From: Candidatus Gastranaerophilales bacterium
GTDB taxonomy: Bacteria > Cyanobacteriota > Vampirovibrionia > Gastranaerophilales > Gastranaerophilaceae
NCBI GenBank assembly: GCA_944324365.1
Contig: CALUWA010000008.1
Location: 1 to 52,512, forward strand
Direction: 5' to 3'
DNA length: 52,512 nt
Shown here: positions 1-8,365 of the stretch, piece by piece
Numbering within the stretch: the first letter of the stretch is position 1
Layout of the letters: every line of letters begins with the position of its first letter
Program-made: the position numbers and the translations under genes
Notes under the pieces: generated by a model
What the model saw: only the letters and a program-made list of their open reading frames with translations
Database searches by the model: none
What the model was told of the DNA's origin: nothing

Positions 1-385
1 ACCTTATTTTAGAGTAAAAGCAAGATTATTGCTCACTATGCTCTTTTCTTTCTAAAATTATCTCGGACAGTTGTGCCCTACTCGGGGAGGGATAGGGTGG
101 GGAGTGAATGCGTTGCGTTGTCCTTAGATGCCCTTAATGCCCTTCGGCAATACTCTACGCTCACAATCCGCTTTTTACTTCGCAAATAAAAAGAGAAAAT
201 GAACAATAAATTACATAACTTATGTATATTGCCGATTGATGCACATAACATTGGTCATGTAACTAATTACTTGACATGTACAGCAGGTTCCATACGTAAG
301 AATGACATTTGCGGCACTCATATAAATAAAAAACCCGAAAAAATTTTTCGGGTTCAATTAACAAATAATCATCACCTATCTAATT
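1..385. other. Intergenic region with repeat fragments
   Basis: I see no convincing gene in this stretch at the window edge. Bases 54-75 nearly match 2871-2892 (about 20 of 22), and bases 109-127 nearly match 40515-40533 (18 of 19). It therefore looks like decayed dispersed repeat sequence. An open frame from 199 to 438 runs through the thrC terminator and into thrC, and I treat it as spurious. Confidence 0.5.
332..354 (-). terminator. Rho-independent terminator of hom-thrC copy 1
   Basis: The sequence is a perfect 11-bp inverted repeat (AACCCGAAAAA with its complement around one central base). On the minus strand it is followed directly by a T-rich run (complement of 320-331). It lies about 30 bases past the thrC stop, so it ends the hom-thrC transcript. 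Confidence 0.85.
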
Positions 386-1438
386 CTATACATTCATTAC
401 TCTTAAAATTTCTGTCATATCTGCCGGAGTTTTCTTAACTTCGCAGCCGGAATATTTTATTGCGTTATCCGGATCTTTCAAACCGTTTCCTGTCAAAATA
501 CAAACTATTTTTGAGCCCGGTTTAATCTTATCTTTTACTTTGATTAAGCCTGCAACAGATGCTGCGCTTGCAGGTTCTGCAAGAACACCTTCTGATGAAG
601 CAATAAGCTTATATGCATTTATAATTTCTTCATCAGTTACGTAATTAATCATTCCATTGCTTTCATCTCTGGCTGCTTCTGCCTGTTTCCAGCTTGCAGG
701 ATTGCCTATTCTGATAGCTGTTGCAATTGTTTCAGGATGTAAAATTCTTTCTCCTTTAACTATAGCTGCCGCGCCTTCTGCTTCAAACCCCATCATCTTA
801 GGAAGCTCCGGAATTTTTCCGGCTGCATGCCATTCTTTATACCCTTTCCAATAAGCTGTAATATTTCCTGCATTTCCGACCGGTATAAAGTGATAATCAG
901 GAGCCTGGCCAAGAGCTTCACAGATTTCAAACGCGCCTGTTTTCTGCCCTTCAATTCTATAAGGGTTCACAGAATTTACAAGCGTTATTGGATAGTTTTC
1001 TGAAATTTTGCGCACAAATTCCAATGCTTCATCAAAATTCCCTTGGATTGCAATAATCTCTGCTCCGTACATCATAGCTTGGGAAAGTTTGCCGAGTGCG
1101 ATATAGCCGTCAGGAATAAGCACGTATGTTTTTAATCCGGCTCTTGCCCCGTATGCTGCTGCAGAAGCTGAGGTGTTCCCTGTTGAAGCACAAATTATTG
1201 CGCCTGAACCGGCTTCTTTTGCTTTTGTCACAGCCATTGTCATCCCGCGGTCTTTAAAGCTTCCCGTCGGATTGCAGCCTTCAAATTTTAGATAAATTTC
1301 AGCTTCAATTCCTATTTTCTTAGCTAAATTCTCTGCTTTAATCAGCGGCGTATTTCCTTCGTTAAGCGTTACTACCGGTGTTGTGTCTGTCACCGGAAGA
1401 TATTCTCTGTATCTGTTTATTAGACCTTGGTAATACAT
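386..1438 (-). CDS. thrC: Threonine synthase, copy 1
   Basis: The product converts O-phosphohomoserine to threonine in the cytoplasm and uses PLP. The 350-residue protein has the fold-type II PLP signature GSFKDRGM, with the Schiff-base lysine at residue 62. It also has the glycine-rich phosphate-binding stretch [14 protein letters not shown] and a late GNGLKDPD motif. The length fits the short bacterial class of threonine synthases. A GAGGG ribosome binding site precedes the ATG, and the gene follows hom by 12 bases, so the two form an operon. A second copy at 25472-26524 differs at about 22 of 350 residues by my alignment, mostly conservatively. Having two such pairs within 25 kb is unusual. 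Confidence 0.95.
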   Translation of the reverse strand: MYYQGLINRYREYLPVTDTTPVVTLNEGNTPLIKAENLAKKIGIEAEIYLKFEGCNPTGSFKDRGMTMAVTKAKEAGSGAIICASTGNTSASAAAYGARAGLKTYVLIPDGYIALGKLSQAMMYGAEIIAIQGNFDEALEFVRKISENYPITLVNSVNPYRIEGQKTGAFEICEALGQAPDYHFIPVGNAGNITAYWKGYKEWHAAGKIPELPKMMGFEAEGAAAIVKGERILHPETIATAIRIGNPASWKQAEAARDESNGMINYVTDEEIINAYKLIASSEGVLAEPASAASVAGLIKVKDKIKPGSKIVCILTGNGLKDPDNAIKYSGCEVKKTPADMTEILRVMNV

Positions 1439-1450
1439 TTTTCCCTCTTT

Positions 1451-2728
1451 TTATATCTGTACTCTTATTAAGCTGTTTACGTTATTGATATATTCACTTG
1501 TTTTGAATTGCGAAATAGCATTTTGCATATCTTTTTCTTTGCATAGCTCTGTAATAACAGTAATATCAGCAGTATTGTTATCTCTCAGACCGCGCTGGAC
1601 AATACTGGAAAGACTTATTCCGTTATCTTCGCAGATTTTTCCTATATTCCCGATAACACCAAGTTTATTTTTGGCATTAAGTGAAAGATAATATTTATTT
1701 TCAGTGTCCTTCATATCTATTGTTTCAGCAGTTTTATGGTGGTTACATCTCATCATAGGAAGAATATAATCATTTTTTCCTAATTCGGAAGCAATCGCCA
1801 AAATATCTCCTACAACAGAACTTGCTGTCGGAAACTCCCCTGCTCCCGGCCCCGACAATGTAACAGAACCTACCGGATGACCTTCCAGGCTTACGGCATT
1901 TGTAACATAATCTATATGAGCAAGCGTCGATTTTTTTGACACAAGCATAGGGTGAACCCTCACGTCTGCTTTTCCGTCATCTGTCATAGAAGCAGAGGCT
2001 ATAAGTTTGATTTTATAACCCAAATCATTTGCGGCTTTCATATCTTCTGCCCTGACTTTTGTAATACCTTCCCTGTATACGTTTTCAAGCTTAATTCTTT
2101 GTCTGAAAGCAAGAGTTGCAAGGGTTGTGATTTTATATGCAGCATCAAAACCTTCTACATCTCCTGTCGGGTCAGCTTCTGCATAACCCAATTCCTGAGC
2201 TTCTTTTAAAACATCTTCATATGAAGCTCCGTCTGCATCCATTTTTGTCAAAATATAGTTGGTTGTGCCGTTTAATATAGCTTCAACACGTTTAATCTTA
2301 TTACCTGCAAGAATTGTTTTTATTGGCATGATAATAGGAATTCCGCCTGCAATTGCGGCTTCGTATAATATAACTTTATTGTGTTCTTCCGCAAAATTAA
2401 ACAGCTCTTCGCCGTGTTTTGCAAGAAGTTCTTTATTTGCAGTTACAATGTGTTTGCCGTTTGCGATTGCGGTTTTTATTAAGTCGTATGCCGGCTCAAT
2501 ACCTCCTATCAATTCAGCAACTATATCAACGTCGGAATTTACAACATCATAAGGGTTGTCTGTTAATATAGACTTATCCAAACCTTCAATATTGCGCGGC
2601 TTATTAATATTTTTTACTGCAATTTTGGTAATTTTTACCAAATCAGAATTTTGGAGGGTTTTATATACGCCTGAACCAACTGTTCCCAACCCGATTAAAC
2701 CAATTTTTATATATTTACTATTTTCCAT
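1451..2728 (-). CDS. hom: Homoserine dehydrogenase, copy 1
   Basis: The product reduces aspartate semialdehyde to homoserine with NAD(P)H, the branch step towards threonine and methionine. The 425 residues show an N-terminal Rossmann motif ([12 protein letters not shown], about residues 10-21), the NKELLA segment, the GTTNYIL motif and the [11 protein letters not shown] substrate-binding segment. A C-terminal ACT-like domain (about residues 345-425) suggests feedback control by threonine. It is the first gene of the hom-thrC operon. There is no ribosome binding site; a -10 box lies 6 bases upstream of the ATG, so the mRNA is probably leaderless. Copy 2 (26535-27812) is about 94% identical in protein. 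The most divergent stretch lies around residues 248-254. Confidence 0.95.
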   Translation of the reverse strand: MENSKYIKIGLIGLGTVGSGVYKTLQNSDLVKITKIAVKNINKPRNIEGLDKSILTDNPYDVVNSDVDIVAELIGGIEPAYDLIKTAIANGKHIVTANKELLAKHGEELFNFAEEHNKVILYEAAIAGGIPIIMPIKTILAGNKIKRVEAILNGTTNYILTKMDADGASYEDVLKEAQELGYAEADPTGDVEGFDAAYKITTLATLAFRQRIKLENVYREGITKVRAEDMKAANDLGYKIKLIASASMTDDGKADVRVHPMLVSKKSTLAHIDYVTNAVSLEGHPVGSVTLSGPGAGEFPTASSVVGDILAIASELGKNDYILPMMRCNHHKTAETIDMKDTENKYYLSLNAKNKLGVIGNIGKICEDNGISLSSIVQRGLRDNNTADITVITELCKEKDMQNAISQFKTSEYINNVNSLIRVQI

Positions 2729-2734
2729 GCATCT

Positions 2735-2763
2735 ATCTTAGCACAAATGTTAAATTTTTGGAA
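2735..2763 (-). promoter_or_regulatory. Probable leaderless promoter of hom copy 1
   Basis: On the minus strand there is an extended -10 box, TGC-TAAGAT (the hexamer is at 2735-2740), followed by 6 bases and then the hom ATG. A TTCCAA hexamer sits 17 bases further up (2758-2763). The hom copy at 27812 has the same arrangement, with TTCCAA, 17 bases, TAAAAT and 6 bases. Transcription should therefore start at or beside the start codon. Confidence 0.6.
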
Positions 2764-2870
2764 ATTATATTTTAGGAGTTATATAACGAATTCTACAGAT
2801 AATATAAAAAGCCCGTCATTCATACAACACCTGCATTGTTGTGCATAATAAATTTATATAAAATGGTATA

Positions 2871-2892
2871 AAAATTATCTTGGACAGTAGTG
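2871..2892. repeat. Short dispersed repeat (partner at 54-75)
   Basis: This 22-base segment matches 54-75 except at about two positions. It lies in the 285-base gap between hom and the radical SAM gene, which otherwise shows only AT-rich sequence and a ribosome binding site just before 3014. The origin of the repeat is unknown. Confidence 0.45.
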
Positions 2893-3013
2893 GAATTTAT
2901 TTCAGGGTGACAATTCCAGTCTTTTTTAGTGTAATCTGCGATATAACTCCATTAAGATTTCTCTTGTAAAAAATTTTTGCCCGTGCAATAATTTAAGTAA
3001 CGAAAGGCTAGAC

Positions 3014-3655
3014 ATGGCAAATACTTTAGTTTATTTATTAGAAGGAAAAATTTATATAAATTTAACTAACAGATGCACAAATGATTGTGTTTTTTGCCTG
3101 AGAAAAGACAAGGATGATGTGTGCGGGCAGCGCTTGTGGCTTGACAGCGAAAATTATCCAGTCGAAGAGATTTTTGTCCAGTTTGATAACTGCTGCAAAT
3201 TTCATCATTCACTTGTCGAAAATGGTCATATGGAAGTTGTATTTTGCGGTTACGGTGAACCTATGCTTAAGCTGGAAGAGCTAAAAGCAGCTGCAAAACA
3301 TATTAAGGATATTTATCCGAATGCAAAAATCAGGGTAAATACCAACGGACACGCCAATTTTGTTTACAAGCGAAATGTAGTTCCTGAATTGAAAGGACTT
3401 GTTGATGAATTCAGTGTGAGCTTAAACGCTCCGACGGAAGAAGAATACAATGAGCTTTCAAATCCAAAATTCCCTCAGGCATATGATGAGGTAAAAAGTT
3501 TTATAAAAGCTTGTTCAGATGAAGGTATTGATGTCGTCGCAAGCGTTGTTGACGGATATAAAGGACGGCGTATTAATCTTGGGGCCTGTGAAGAAATAGC
3601 AGCCGGCTTGGGTGCGAAATTTAGAGTGAGAGAGTGGATTGTAAACGGTTACTAA
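3014..3655 (+). CDS. Radical SAM protein of the TatD-associated type
   Basis: The 213-residue protein carries the 4Fe-4S/SAM motif CxxxCxxC (Cys21, Cys25, Cys28 in CTNDCVFC). A GYGEPMLK stretch follows and serves as the SAM-binding GGEP-like motif. Length and opening (YLLEGKIYINLTNRC) fit the small radical SAM family often fused to or neighbouring TatD nucleases. No tatD is present in this window, so the protein is an orphan here and its substrate is unknown. The start is supported by an AAAGG site about 8 bases upstream. It may be co-transcribed with the unknown gene 17 bases downstream. Confidence 0.8.
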   Translation: MANTLVYLLEGKIYINLTNRCTNDCVFCLRKDKDDVCGQRLWLDSENYPVEEIFVQFDNCCKFHHSLVENGHMEVVFCGYGEPMLKLEELKAAAKHIKDIYPNAKIRVNTNGHANFVYKRNVVPELKGLVDEFSVSLNAPTEEEYNELSNPKFPQAYDEVKSFIKACSDEGIDVVASVVDGYKGRRINLGACEEIAAGLGAKFRVREWIVNGY

Positions 3656-3672
3656 TTTGAAAGGAAGAATTC

Positions 3673-4131
3673 ATGCAAGTACAAAACATCTCTGTTTCAC
3701 AAAACGTAAATCCTAATTTTAAGGGAAAAATCAATGTTTTACCCGGGAATTTGAGCTATAATCCTGCAAGAACTGTCAGAAAAGCTTATGATGCAATGCA
3801 AGCCTTAATACAGGATAAACCTATTGATTTGTTGATAAAACAAAATTATAAAACAAAAAATGTGGTTGTGCTGGCTAAAAAACCGGAAGATTTCGGCAAA
3901 AAGAATGCCCCGAAATTTGAAGTTCTGATTCCGGATGCTGCTGATATGGATGACGATTACAGAATATGCGGCTACAGTCCGGTTGAGGTGTACATACAAG
4001 CTGCAAGACTGGCCGCGCGTGAATATGAATATCGTTTTCTCGAACACGCTGTCAGCCAGCCTAAAAAGGGTTTCTTTGCTGCTATAGGTCAAAAATTAAA
4101 GGAAAGTCTCTCCGGCAGCAAGAATAGTTAA
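3673..4131 (+). CDS. Unknown protein with N-terminal F-x-G motif
   Basis: I do not recognise this 152-residue protein. It opens with a polar segment ending in NPNFKGKI (about residues 14-21), a motif echoed near the start of several unrelated small proteins in this window. A mixed alpha/beta-looking body follows, with no membrane segment or signal peptide, and the C-terminus is basic (KKGFFAAIGQKLKES). A GAAAGGAAG ribosome binding site supports the start. It lies 17 bases after the radical SAM gene and 20 bases before another F-x-G protein, so the three may form one transcription unit. Confidence 0.7.
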   Translation: MQVQNISVSQNVNPNFKGKINVLPGNLSYNPARTVRKAYDAMQALIQDKPIDLLIKQNYKTKNVVVLAKKPEDFGKKNAPKFEVLIPDAADMDDDYRICGYSPVEVYIQAARLAAREYEYRFLEHAVSQPKKGFFAAIGQKLKESLSGSKNS

Positions 4132-4151
4132 ATAATTTCAGAAAGACGGAT

Positions 4152-4589
4152 ATGTATATAAACAATACTCATAATAATACAAGTTTTAGCGGACAAATGA
4201 TTGTCATAGGCAAAAAAAATAAAAATACCCTAAAAAAATTTGCTAAACAGGTTAATAATATGAGAATTGTGAAAAACAGCAAATATAATCTTTATGTTTC
4301 ATATGGCAGTATATTTGGCGAAGCTCCGGTATATGTTTCGGCACAAAAAGGTACGCTTGATAAAATCAGACATTTTTCCGAGTCAATAAGAACCGTCTTA
4401 CATCCTGACGCCCTGTCCAGTGCCGCAAAACGTGCTATAATAAAAGCTGATAAAGAACAATCCCTAAACAACAAGATTTTTACAGAAAAAACTCCAAAAA
4501 AGTTAACTCCAAAACAAAAACTTTTAAAATTTTGTGATAATATTATGAATAGATTTTTGAAATTTTTTCAGGACGAGGAAGAAATATAA
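4152..4589 (+). CDS. Unknown basic protein with N-terminal F-x-G motif
   Basis: I do not recognise this 145-residue protein. The first residues are polar (Asn/Thr-rich) and lead into TSFSGQM (about residues 9-15), the F-x-G motif seen in other small proteins here. The rest is lysine-rich, with no visible membrane segment. The C-terminal third is strongly basic and then ends in acidic DEEEI. An AGAAAGACGG site precedes the start. It sits 20 bases after the preceding unknown gene and 20 bases before the acyl-CoA synthetase, in the same direction. Confidence 0.7.
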   Translation: MYINNTHNNTSFSGQMIVIGKKNKNTLKKFAKQVNNMRIVKNSKYNLYVSYGSIFGEAPVYVSAQKGTLDKIRHFSESIRTVLHPDALSSAAKRAIIKADKEQSLNNKIFTEKTPKKLTPKQKLLKFCDNIMNRFLKFFQDEEEI

Positions 4590-4609
4590 CTAAAAAGAAA
4601 GGACAAGTC

Positions 4610-6769
4610 ATGAACATTTTAGACAAAATCATGAAACCAAAATCAATTGCAGTTATTGGTGCGTCTACAAAAGACCACACAATTGGTTCTGATATTATGA
4701 AAAGATTACTGGAATACAAATTCAACGGTAAAATTTACCCTGTTAACCCGAAAGGCGGAGAAATCCAAGGTTTGCAGGCTTATACTTCTATTACGGAAGT
4801 TCCGGGCGAAGTTGACCTTGCAATTATTGTAGTTAATGCAAAATTCGTATTATCAACAATTGACCAGTGCCACGAAAAGGGTATTAAAGGTATTTGTATA
4901 ATTACAGCAGGCTTCAAAGAAACAGGCGCTGAAGGTGCAGAGTTAGAAAAACAGCTTGTTGAAAAAATTAAAGAATACGGCATGAGATGTGTAGGTCCTA
5001 ACTGTTTAGGTGTTGTAAATACTCACCCTGATATCAGAATGGACGGCTGCTTTGCAGAATCTCTTCCTGAACGCGGAAACATCGGTTTCGTTTCTCAATC
5101 AGGCGCTTTGGGCGGCGGTATTTTGAATATTTTGAAAGACTTGAATCTTGGTTTTGCTCAGTTCATTTCAATCGGCAACCAGGCTGATGTTAACGCTGAA
5201 ACTGCTATTGAATACTGGGAAAATGATGATGACGTTGAGCAAATTCTGCTTTATATGGAATCAATCCAGAACCCGTCTAATTTCAGAAAATTAGCTTCAA
5301 GAGTTACAAAGAAAAAACCTATTTTGGCATTGAAATCAGGCAGATCTGCCGCTGGTGCTTCTGCTGCATCTTCTCATACAGGTTCTTTGGCTGGTGCTGA
5401 TAAAGCTGCTGCTGCACTGTTACAGCAATCAGGTGTTATTAGAGAATTTTCTCTTCAAAACCTTTTTGAAACAGCAAAAGTATTTGCTAACTGCCCTATC
5501 CCGAAAGGTGACAGAGTAGCTATCATTACAAACTCAGGCGGCCCTGGTATTATGGCTACTGACGCTGTTTGCGAATACGGTATGCAGATGGCTAAGATTT
5601 CTGATGAAACTAAAGCTAAATTGAGAAGCTTCCTGCCTTCAGCAGCATCTGTTAAAAACCCGATTGATATGATTGCTTCAGCTCCTATCGAGCACTACAA
5701 ACAAACATTGGAAACAGTTATTGCTGATGAAAATGTTGATATGATTATTACAATCTATCTTCCGTTCTTAGGATTGAAAGATATTGATGTTGCAGAAGCT
5801 TTGATGGAAATTAAAGCTAAAAATCCGCAAAAACCTATTATCGGTGTATTCATGACTAAGAACGAATTCTTTACAAAACTTTCCGATATGGATGTTAATA
5901 TGCCGTTCTTTATGTACGCTGAACAGGCTGCTGATGGTTTGAACAGATTAAATCAGCAAAGACTCTGGATGGAAAGACCTGAAGGTAAAATCCCTTGCTA
6001 CGATGTAGACAGAGCTAAAGTTGAAAGCATTATCAAAAAATCTTTAGCAGAAGGCCGTGCTCAGTTGACAACTCTTGAATCAATTGATGTTCTTCAGGCT
6101 TACGGTATCAGAGCTTGTAAATACGGTTTGGCAACTAACGAAGAAGAAGTTGTTGAACTCGGCAACTCAATCGGCTACCCTGTAGTTATGAAGATGACTT
6201 CAAAAACAACTTCACACAAAACAGATGTAGGCGGTGTTGTTGTTAACATCAAATCAGAAGAACAATTGAGAAAAGAATACAAAGGACTTCTCGAAAGACT
6301 TGAAGCAAAAGGATTGCTCGAAGGTCTTGAAGGGGTAATTATTCAGGAAATGGTTAAAGGCAGCCGTGAAATGGTTTGCGGTATTGCAACAGATCCTCAA
6401 TATGGCCCTATGATGATGTTCGGTTTGGGCGGCGTATTCGTTGAAGTTATGAAAGACGTAACATTCAGAATTGCTCCTTTAACAGATATTGATGCAGAAG
6501 AAATGATTAAATCAGTTAAAGCATATAAATTGTTAGAAGGTGCAAGAGGTACAAAACCTGCTCAATTAGACCAAATCAAAGAAACATTGTTGAGATTATC
6601 TCAGCTTGTAAATGACTTCAAATTTATTGACGAGTTGGATATTAACCCGTTGTTAATTTCTGAAGCTACAGGCGAAGGTATTGCAGTTGACGGACGTATT
6701 AAAGTAAGAATGGAAGAAGCAAAAGCAGCTCTCGGATGTTCTTGCGGTGCGGCTTGTTCTTGCTGCTAA
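4610..6769 (+). CDS. ADP-forming acyl-CoA (acetyl-CoA) synthetase, fused subunits
   Basis: This 719-residue protein is of the family that converts acetyl- or acyl-CoA, ADP and phosphate to the acid, CoA and ATP in fermenting cells. The order is a CoA-binding Rossmann domain (AVIGAS, residues about 13-18), succinyl-CoA-synthetase-like domains with the likely phosphohistidine His256 in SSHTGSLAG, and an ATP-grasp domain from about residue 490. The alpha and beta subunits are thus fused. The C-terminus ends in a cysteine-rich tail (CSCGAACSCC), which is odd for this family. An AAAGGAC site supports the start, and a hairpin terminator follows. The acyl substrate cannot be told from sequence. Confidence 0.88.
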   Translation: MNILDKIMKPKSIAVIGASTKDHTIGSDIMKRLLEYKFNGKIYPVNPKGGEIQGLQAYTSITEVPGEVDLAIIVVNAKFVLSTIDQCHEKGIKGICIITAGFKETGAEGAELEKQLVEKIKEYGMRCVGPNCLGVVNTHPDIRMDGCFAESLPERGNIGFVSQSGALGGGILNILKDLNLGFAQFISIGNQADVNAETAIEYWENDDDVEQILLYMESIQNPSNFRKLASRVTKKKPILALKSGRSAAGASAASSHTGSLAGADKAAAALLQQSGVIREFSLQNLFETAKVFANCPIPKGDRVAIITNSGGPGIMATDAVCEYGMQMAKISDETKAKLRSFLPSAASVKNPIDMIASAPIEHYKQTLETVIADENVDMIITIYLPFLGLKDIDVAEALMEIKAKNPQKPIIGVFMTKNEFFTKLSDMDVNMPFFMYAEQAADGLNRLNQQRLWMERPEGKIPCYDVDRAKVESIIKKSLAEGRAQLTTLESIDVLQAYGIRACKYGLATNEEEVVELGNSIGYPVVMKMTSKTTSHKTDVGGVVVNIKSEEQLRKEYKGLLERLEAKGLLEGLEGVIIQEMVKGSREMVCGIATDPQYGPMMMFGLGGVFVEVMKDVTFRIAPLTDIDAEEMIKSVKAYKLLEGARGTKPAQLDQIKETLLRLSQLVNDFKFIDELDINPLLISEATGEGIAVDGRIKVRMEEAKAALGCSCGAACSCC

Positions 6770-6786
6770 GTCTTTAAAAATCTGAA

Positions 6787-6823
6787 AAGGAAGGCCGTTT
6801 TATAAAAACGGTCTTTCTTTTTC
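6787..6823 (+). terminator. Rho-independent terminator after the acyl-CoA synthetase
   Basis: A GAAGGCCGTTTT arm pairs with AAAACGGTCTTTC, allowing one G-U pair and a small bulge, and is followed by a run of T. It begins about 20 bases after the stop codon. Confidence 0.8.
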
Positions 6824-6862
6824 CAAATTTTGTATATACATTTACGTGAAGGATAATAAATC

Positions 6863-7111
6863 ATGATAAAAATAACCCCGCGAATTAATTCTGCAATTGG
6901 TGCAACATTGGATAGATTGTATGTCAGAAAATGTGCCAGAGGAAATTATAAGAATATGGATCAGAGATTTTATGACTGCCTGGTAAAAGAATCCGGTCCT
7001 TCTACAAATAATTTAAAGAAGATGGTTTCGGGCTGGAAAAAAGCCTATTTTGCTAATTTAAAACGGAATATGATGATATATAATCTGAGAAATCAATTCA
7101 GAAAAAAGTAA
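6863..7111 (+). CDS. Unknown small basic protein
   Basis: I do not recognise this 82-residue protein. It is rich in Lys, Arg, Asn and Tyr and has two cysteines (residues 24 and 39). It has no signal peptide or membrane segment. A GAAGGA site 8-9 bases before the ATG supports the start. It stands alone between two terminators, so it is probably its own transcription unit. Its charge would suit nucleic-acid or membrane-surface binding, but that is only inference. Confidence 0.6.
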   Translation: MIKITPRINSAIGATLDRLYVRKCARGNYKNMDQRFYDCLVKESGPSTNNLKKMVSGWKKAYFANLKRNMMIYNLRNQFRKK

Positions 7112-7116
7112 CTCTA

Positions 7117-7140
7117 TAAACCCGATTTTATCGGTTTTTT
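7117..7140 (+). terminator. Terminator after the small basic gene
   Basis: A CCGAT/ATCGG stem extended by AAA/TTT (with one bulged C) is followed by a T run. It separates the plus-strand gene ending at 7111 from the convergent XRE gene ending at 7140. Confidence 0.6.
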
Positions 7141-7358
7141 TAGAATTTACAATTTATAATATCCATAACCTCAGTTTGTAAAGCTGAGGCTATTTTGTAT
7201 AAAGTTTTTATTTTGAAGTTATATGCTCCTCGCTCAATTGCACTGACTGAATTAGTGCTTAATTCTGACTTAAACCCCAATTCTTCCTGTGACATTCCCC
7301 TTTTCAGGCGCAAATATCTGATACTTTGCCCTAATTTAAATAAAAGTTCATCCTGCAT
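7140..7358 (-). CDS. XRE-family HTH transcriptional regulator
   Basis: The 72-residue protein is essentially one helix-turn-helix domain of the Cro/C1 (XRE) type. It has an LGQSIRYLRLKRGMSQEELG opening and a recognition-helix region around residues 33-45 (STNSVSAIERG). It has no sensor domain. It is divergent from the pilin-like gene at 7463. The 104 bases between them hold a large dyad-symmetric site that overlaps the likely pilin promoter, so I infer that it controls that gene and perhaps itself. The ribosome binding site is weak (AGGT-like). Confidence 0.85.
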   Translation of the reverse strand: MQDELLFKLGQSIRYLRLKRGMSQEELGFKSELSTNSVSAIERGAYNFKIKTLYKIASALQTEVMDIINCKF

Positions 7359-7376
7359 ACATTTAATTCTACCTGC

Positions 7377-7405
7377 TTGACAATCGCCCTTCTAACATGT
7401 AAACT
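7377..7405 (+). promoter_or_regulatory. Probable promoter of the pilin-like gene at 7463
   Basis: The -35 TTGACA (7377-7382), a 17-base spacer and the -10 TAAACT (7400-7405) give a plausible sigma-70-type promoter. The -10 box lies inside the dyad operator described in the next entry, so a bound repressor would block it. Confidence 0.5.
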
Positions 7406-7428
7406 TGTATTATTACAAGTAAACATGT
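7395..7428. promoter_or_regulatory. Dyad operator between the XRE regulator and pilin gene
   Basis: The core is a perfect inverted repeat, ACTTGTA and TACAAGT, around TTAT (7403-7420). It is flanked on both sides by the self-complementary hexamer ACATGT (7395-7400 and 7423-7428), each two bases away. The 34-base site has room for two dimers. It sits between divergent regulator and target, which is the usual place for an XRE operator. Confidence 0.65.
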
Positions 7429-7462
7429 AATAATAAATGTAAAATAGGAGAATTCAAATAGT

Positions 7463-8284
7463 ATGAGAAGAGCATTTACTTTGGCAGAAGTGTTAATAAC
7501 TCTCGGTGTAATAGGTGTTGTTGCTGCAATGACACTTCCTACGCTTATAAATAGGACTCATAATAAGGAACTCCATACCGCGTTTTTAAAAACATATTCG
7601 GAATTAAACCAGCTTGCCTTATTATATGTTGCGGATAACGGGATTTCAGTGTCGCAAGATGCGGGAGGAAAAGGTTCAGTTGCAGGTTCAACAATCCCGA
7701 ATGGAATTAAATCTGAAATTGCAAATAAGATTTTTGGGTACTACAGAGGAGCAGCATCAGTTGGAGGTTCAATAATGGGAACAAATGATGGTGAAGGGAA
7801 TTTTATACCCTGGTATGCAATGAATACTCTTAATGGGAAAAAATTTTCTGGAGGTCTAAATTCGACAGGCAGAGATTCTTCTTTTTTATGTGATAATTCA
7901 GCATTTTTAAACAATCTTACCGGAGCCTTATTAGTTTTAAATGATGCTCCTTTACAGGGACAAAACGGGCCGGTTGTATGTGTTGATATAAATGGTCAAA
8001 AAGGGCCGAATCGTTTTGGAGTCGATTATTTTTTATTTATTTTTACCGTTGATGGCAGGGTTTTACCTATGGGGCAGGAACATAAGAACAATCCATTACC
8101 ATGTACAAATTCGAACGGTTCATGTTCAAATTTTAGTAATGTAGGTTCTGAATATTGTTCAAATACAGCGACTAATTATACGAATAATACATCTTGTGCC
8201 TATTATGCTTTAGCAAACATCCATCCGACAGAGGCAGGAAAAGATTACTGGAATGATTTCGTCGGTGAAGTTTATAAACGTTAA
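7463..8284 (+). CDS. Type IV pilin-like protein (prepilin N-terminus)
   Basis: The 273-residue protein begins MRRAFTLAEVLITLG and continues with a long hydrophobic helix (IGVVAAMTLPTLI). This is the prepilin/pseudopilin start, cut before Phe4 by a prepilin peptidase, with the conserved Glu at +5 of the mature protein. The rest is a Gly/Asn/Ser-rich extracellular domain with several cysteines near the C-terminus that could form disulphides. The AGGAG ribosome binding site is good. No pilus assembly genes are nearby, so it may be a minor pilin or a secreted pseudopilin. It appears to be controlled by the divergent XRE protein. Confidence 0.85.
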   Translation: MRRAFTLAEVLITLGVIGVVAAMTLPTLINRTHNKELHTAFLKTYSELNQLALLYVADNGISVSQDAGGKGSVAGSTIPNGIKSEIANKIFGYYRGAASVGGSIMGTNDGEGNFIPWYAMNTLNGKKFSGGLNSTGRDSSFLCDNSAFLNNLTGALLVLNDAPLQGQNGPVVCVDINGQKGPNRFGVDYFLFIFTVDGRVLPMGQEHKNNPLPCTNSNGSCSNFSNVGSEYCSNTATNYTNNTSCAYYALANIHPTEAGKDYWNDFVGEVYKR

Positions 8285-8365
8285 ATGTAAATTTTTCTTA
8301 AGGAAATGACAAAAAATATTTTTTTATGTTTATTATATATACATACGTAATAAACGGGGGTGTAT

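Noticed and set aside
199-438. 79-codon open frame at the window start
   Set aside because: It passes through the hom-thrC terminator and into thrC on the opposite strand, and its product looks like nothing known.
2729-3013. Threonine attenuator or T-box before hom
   Set aside because: The -10 box next to the ATG means no leader RNA, and no leader peptide rich in Thr or T-box stem was seen.
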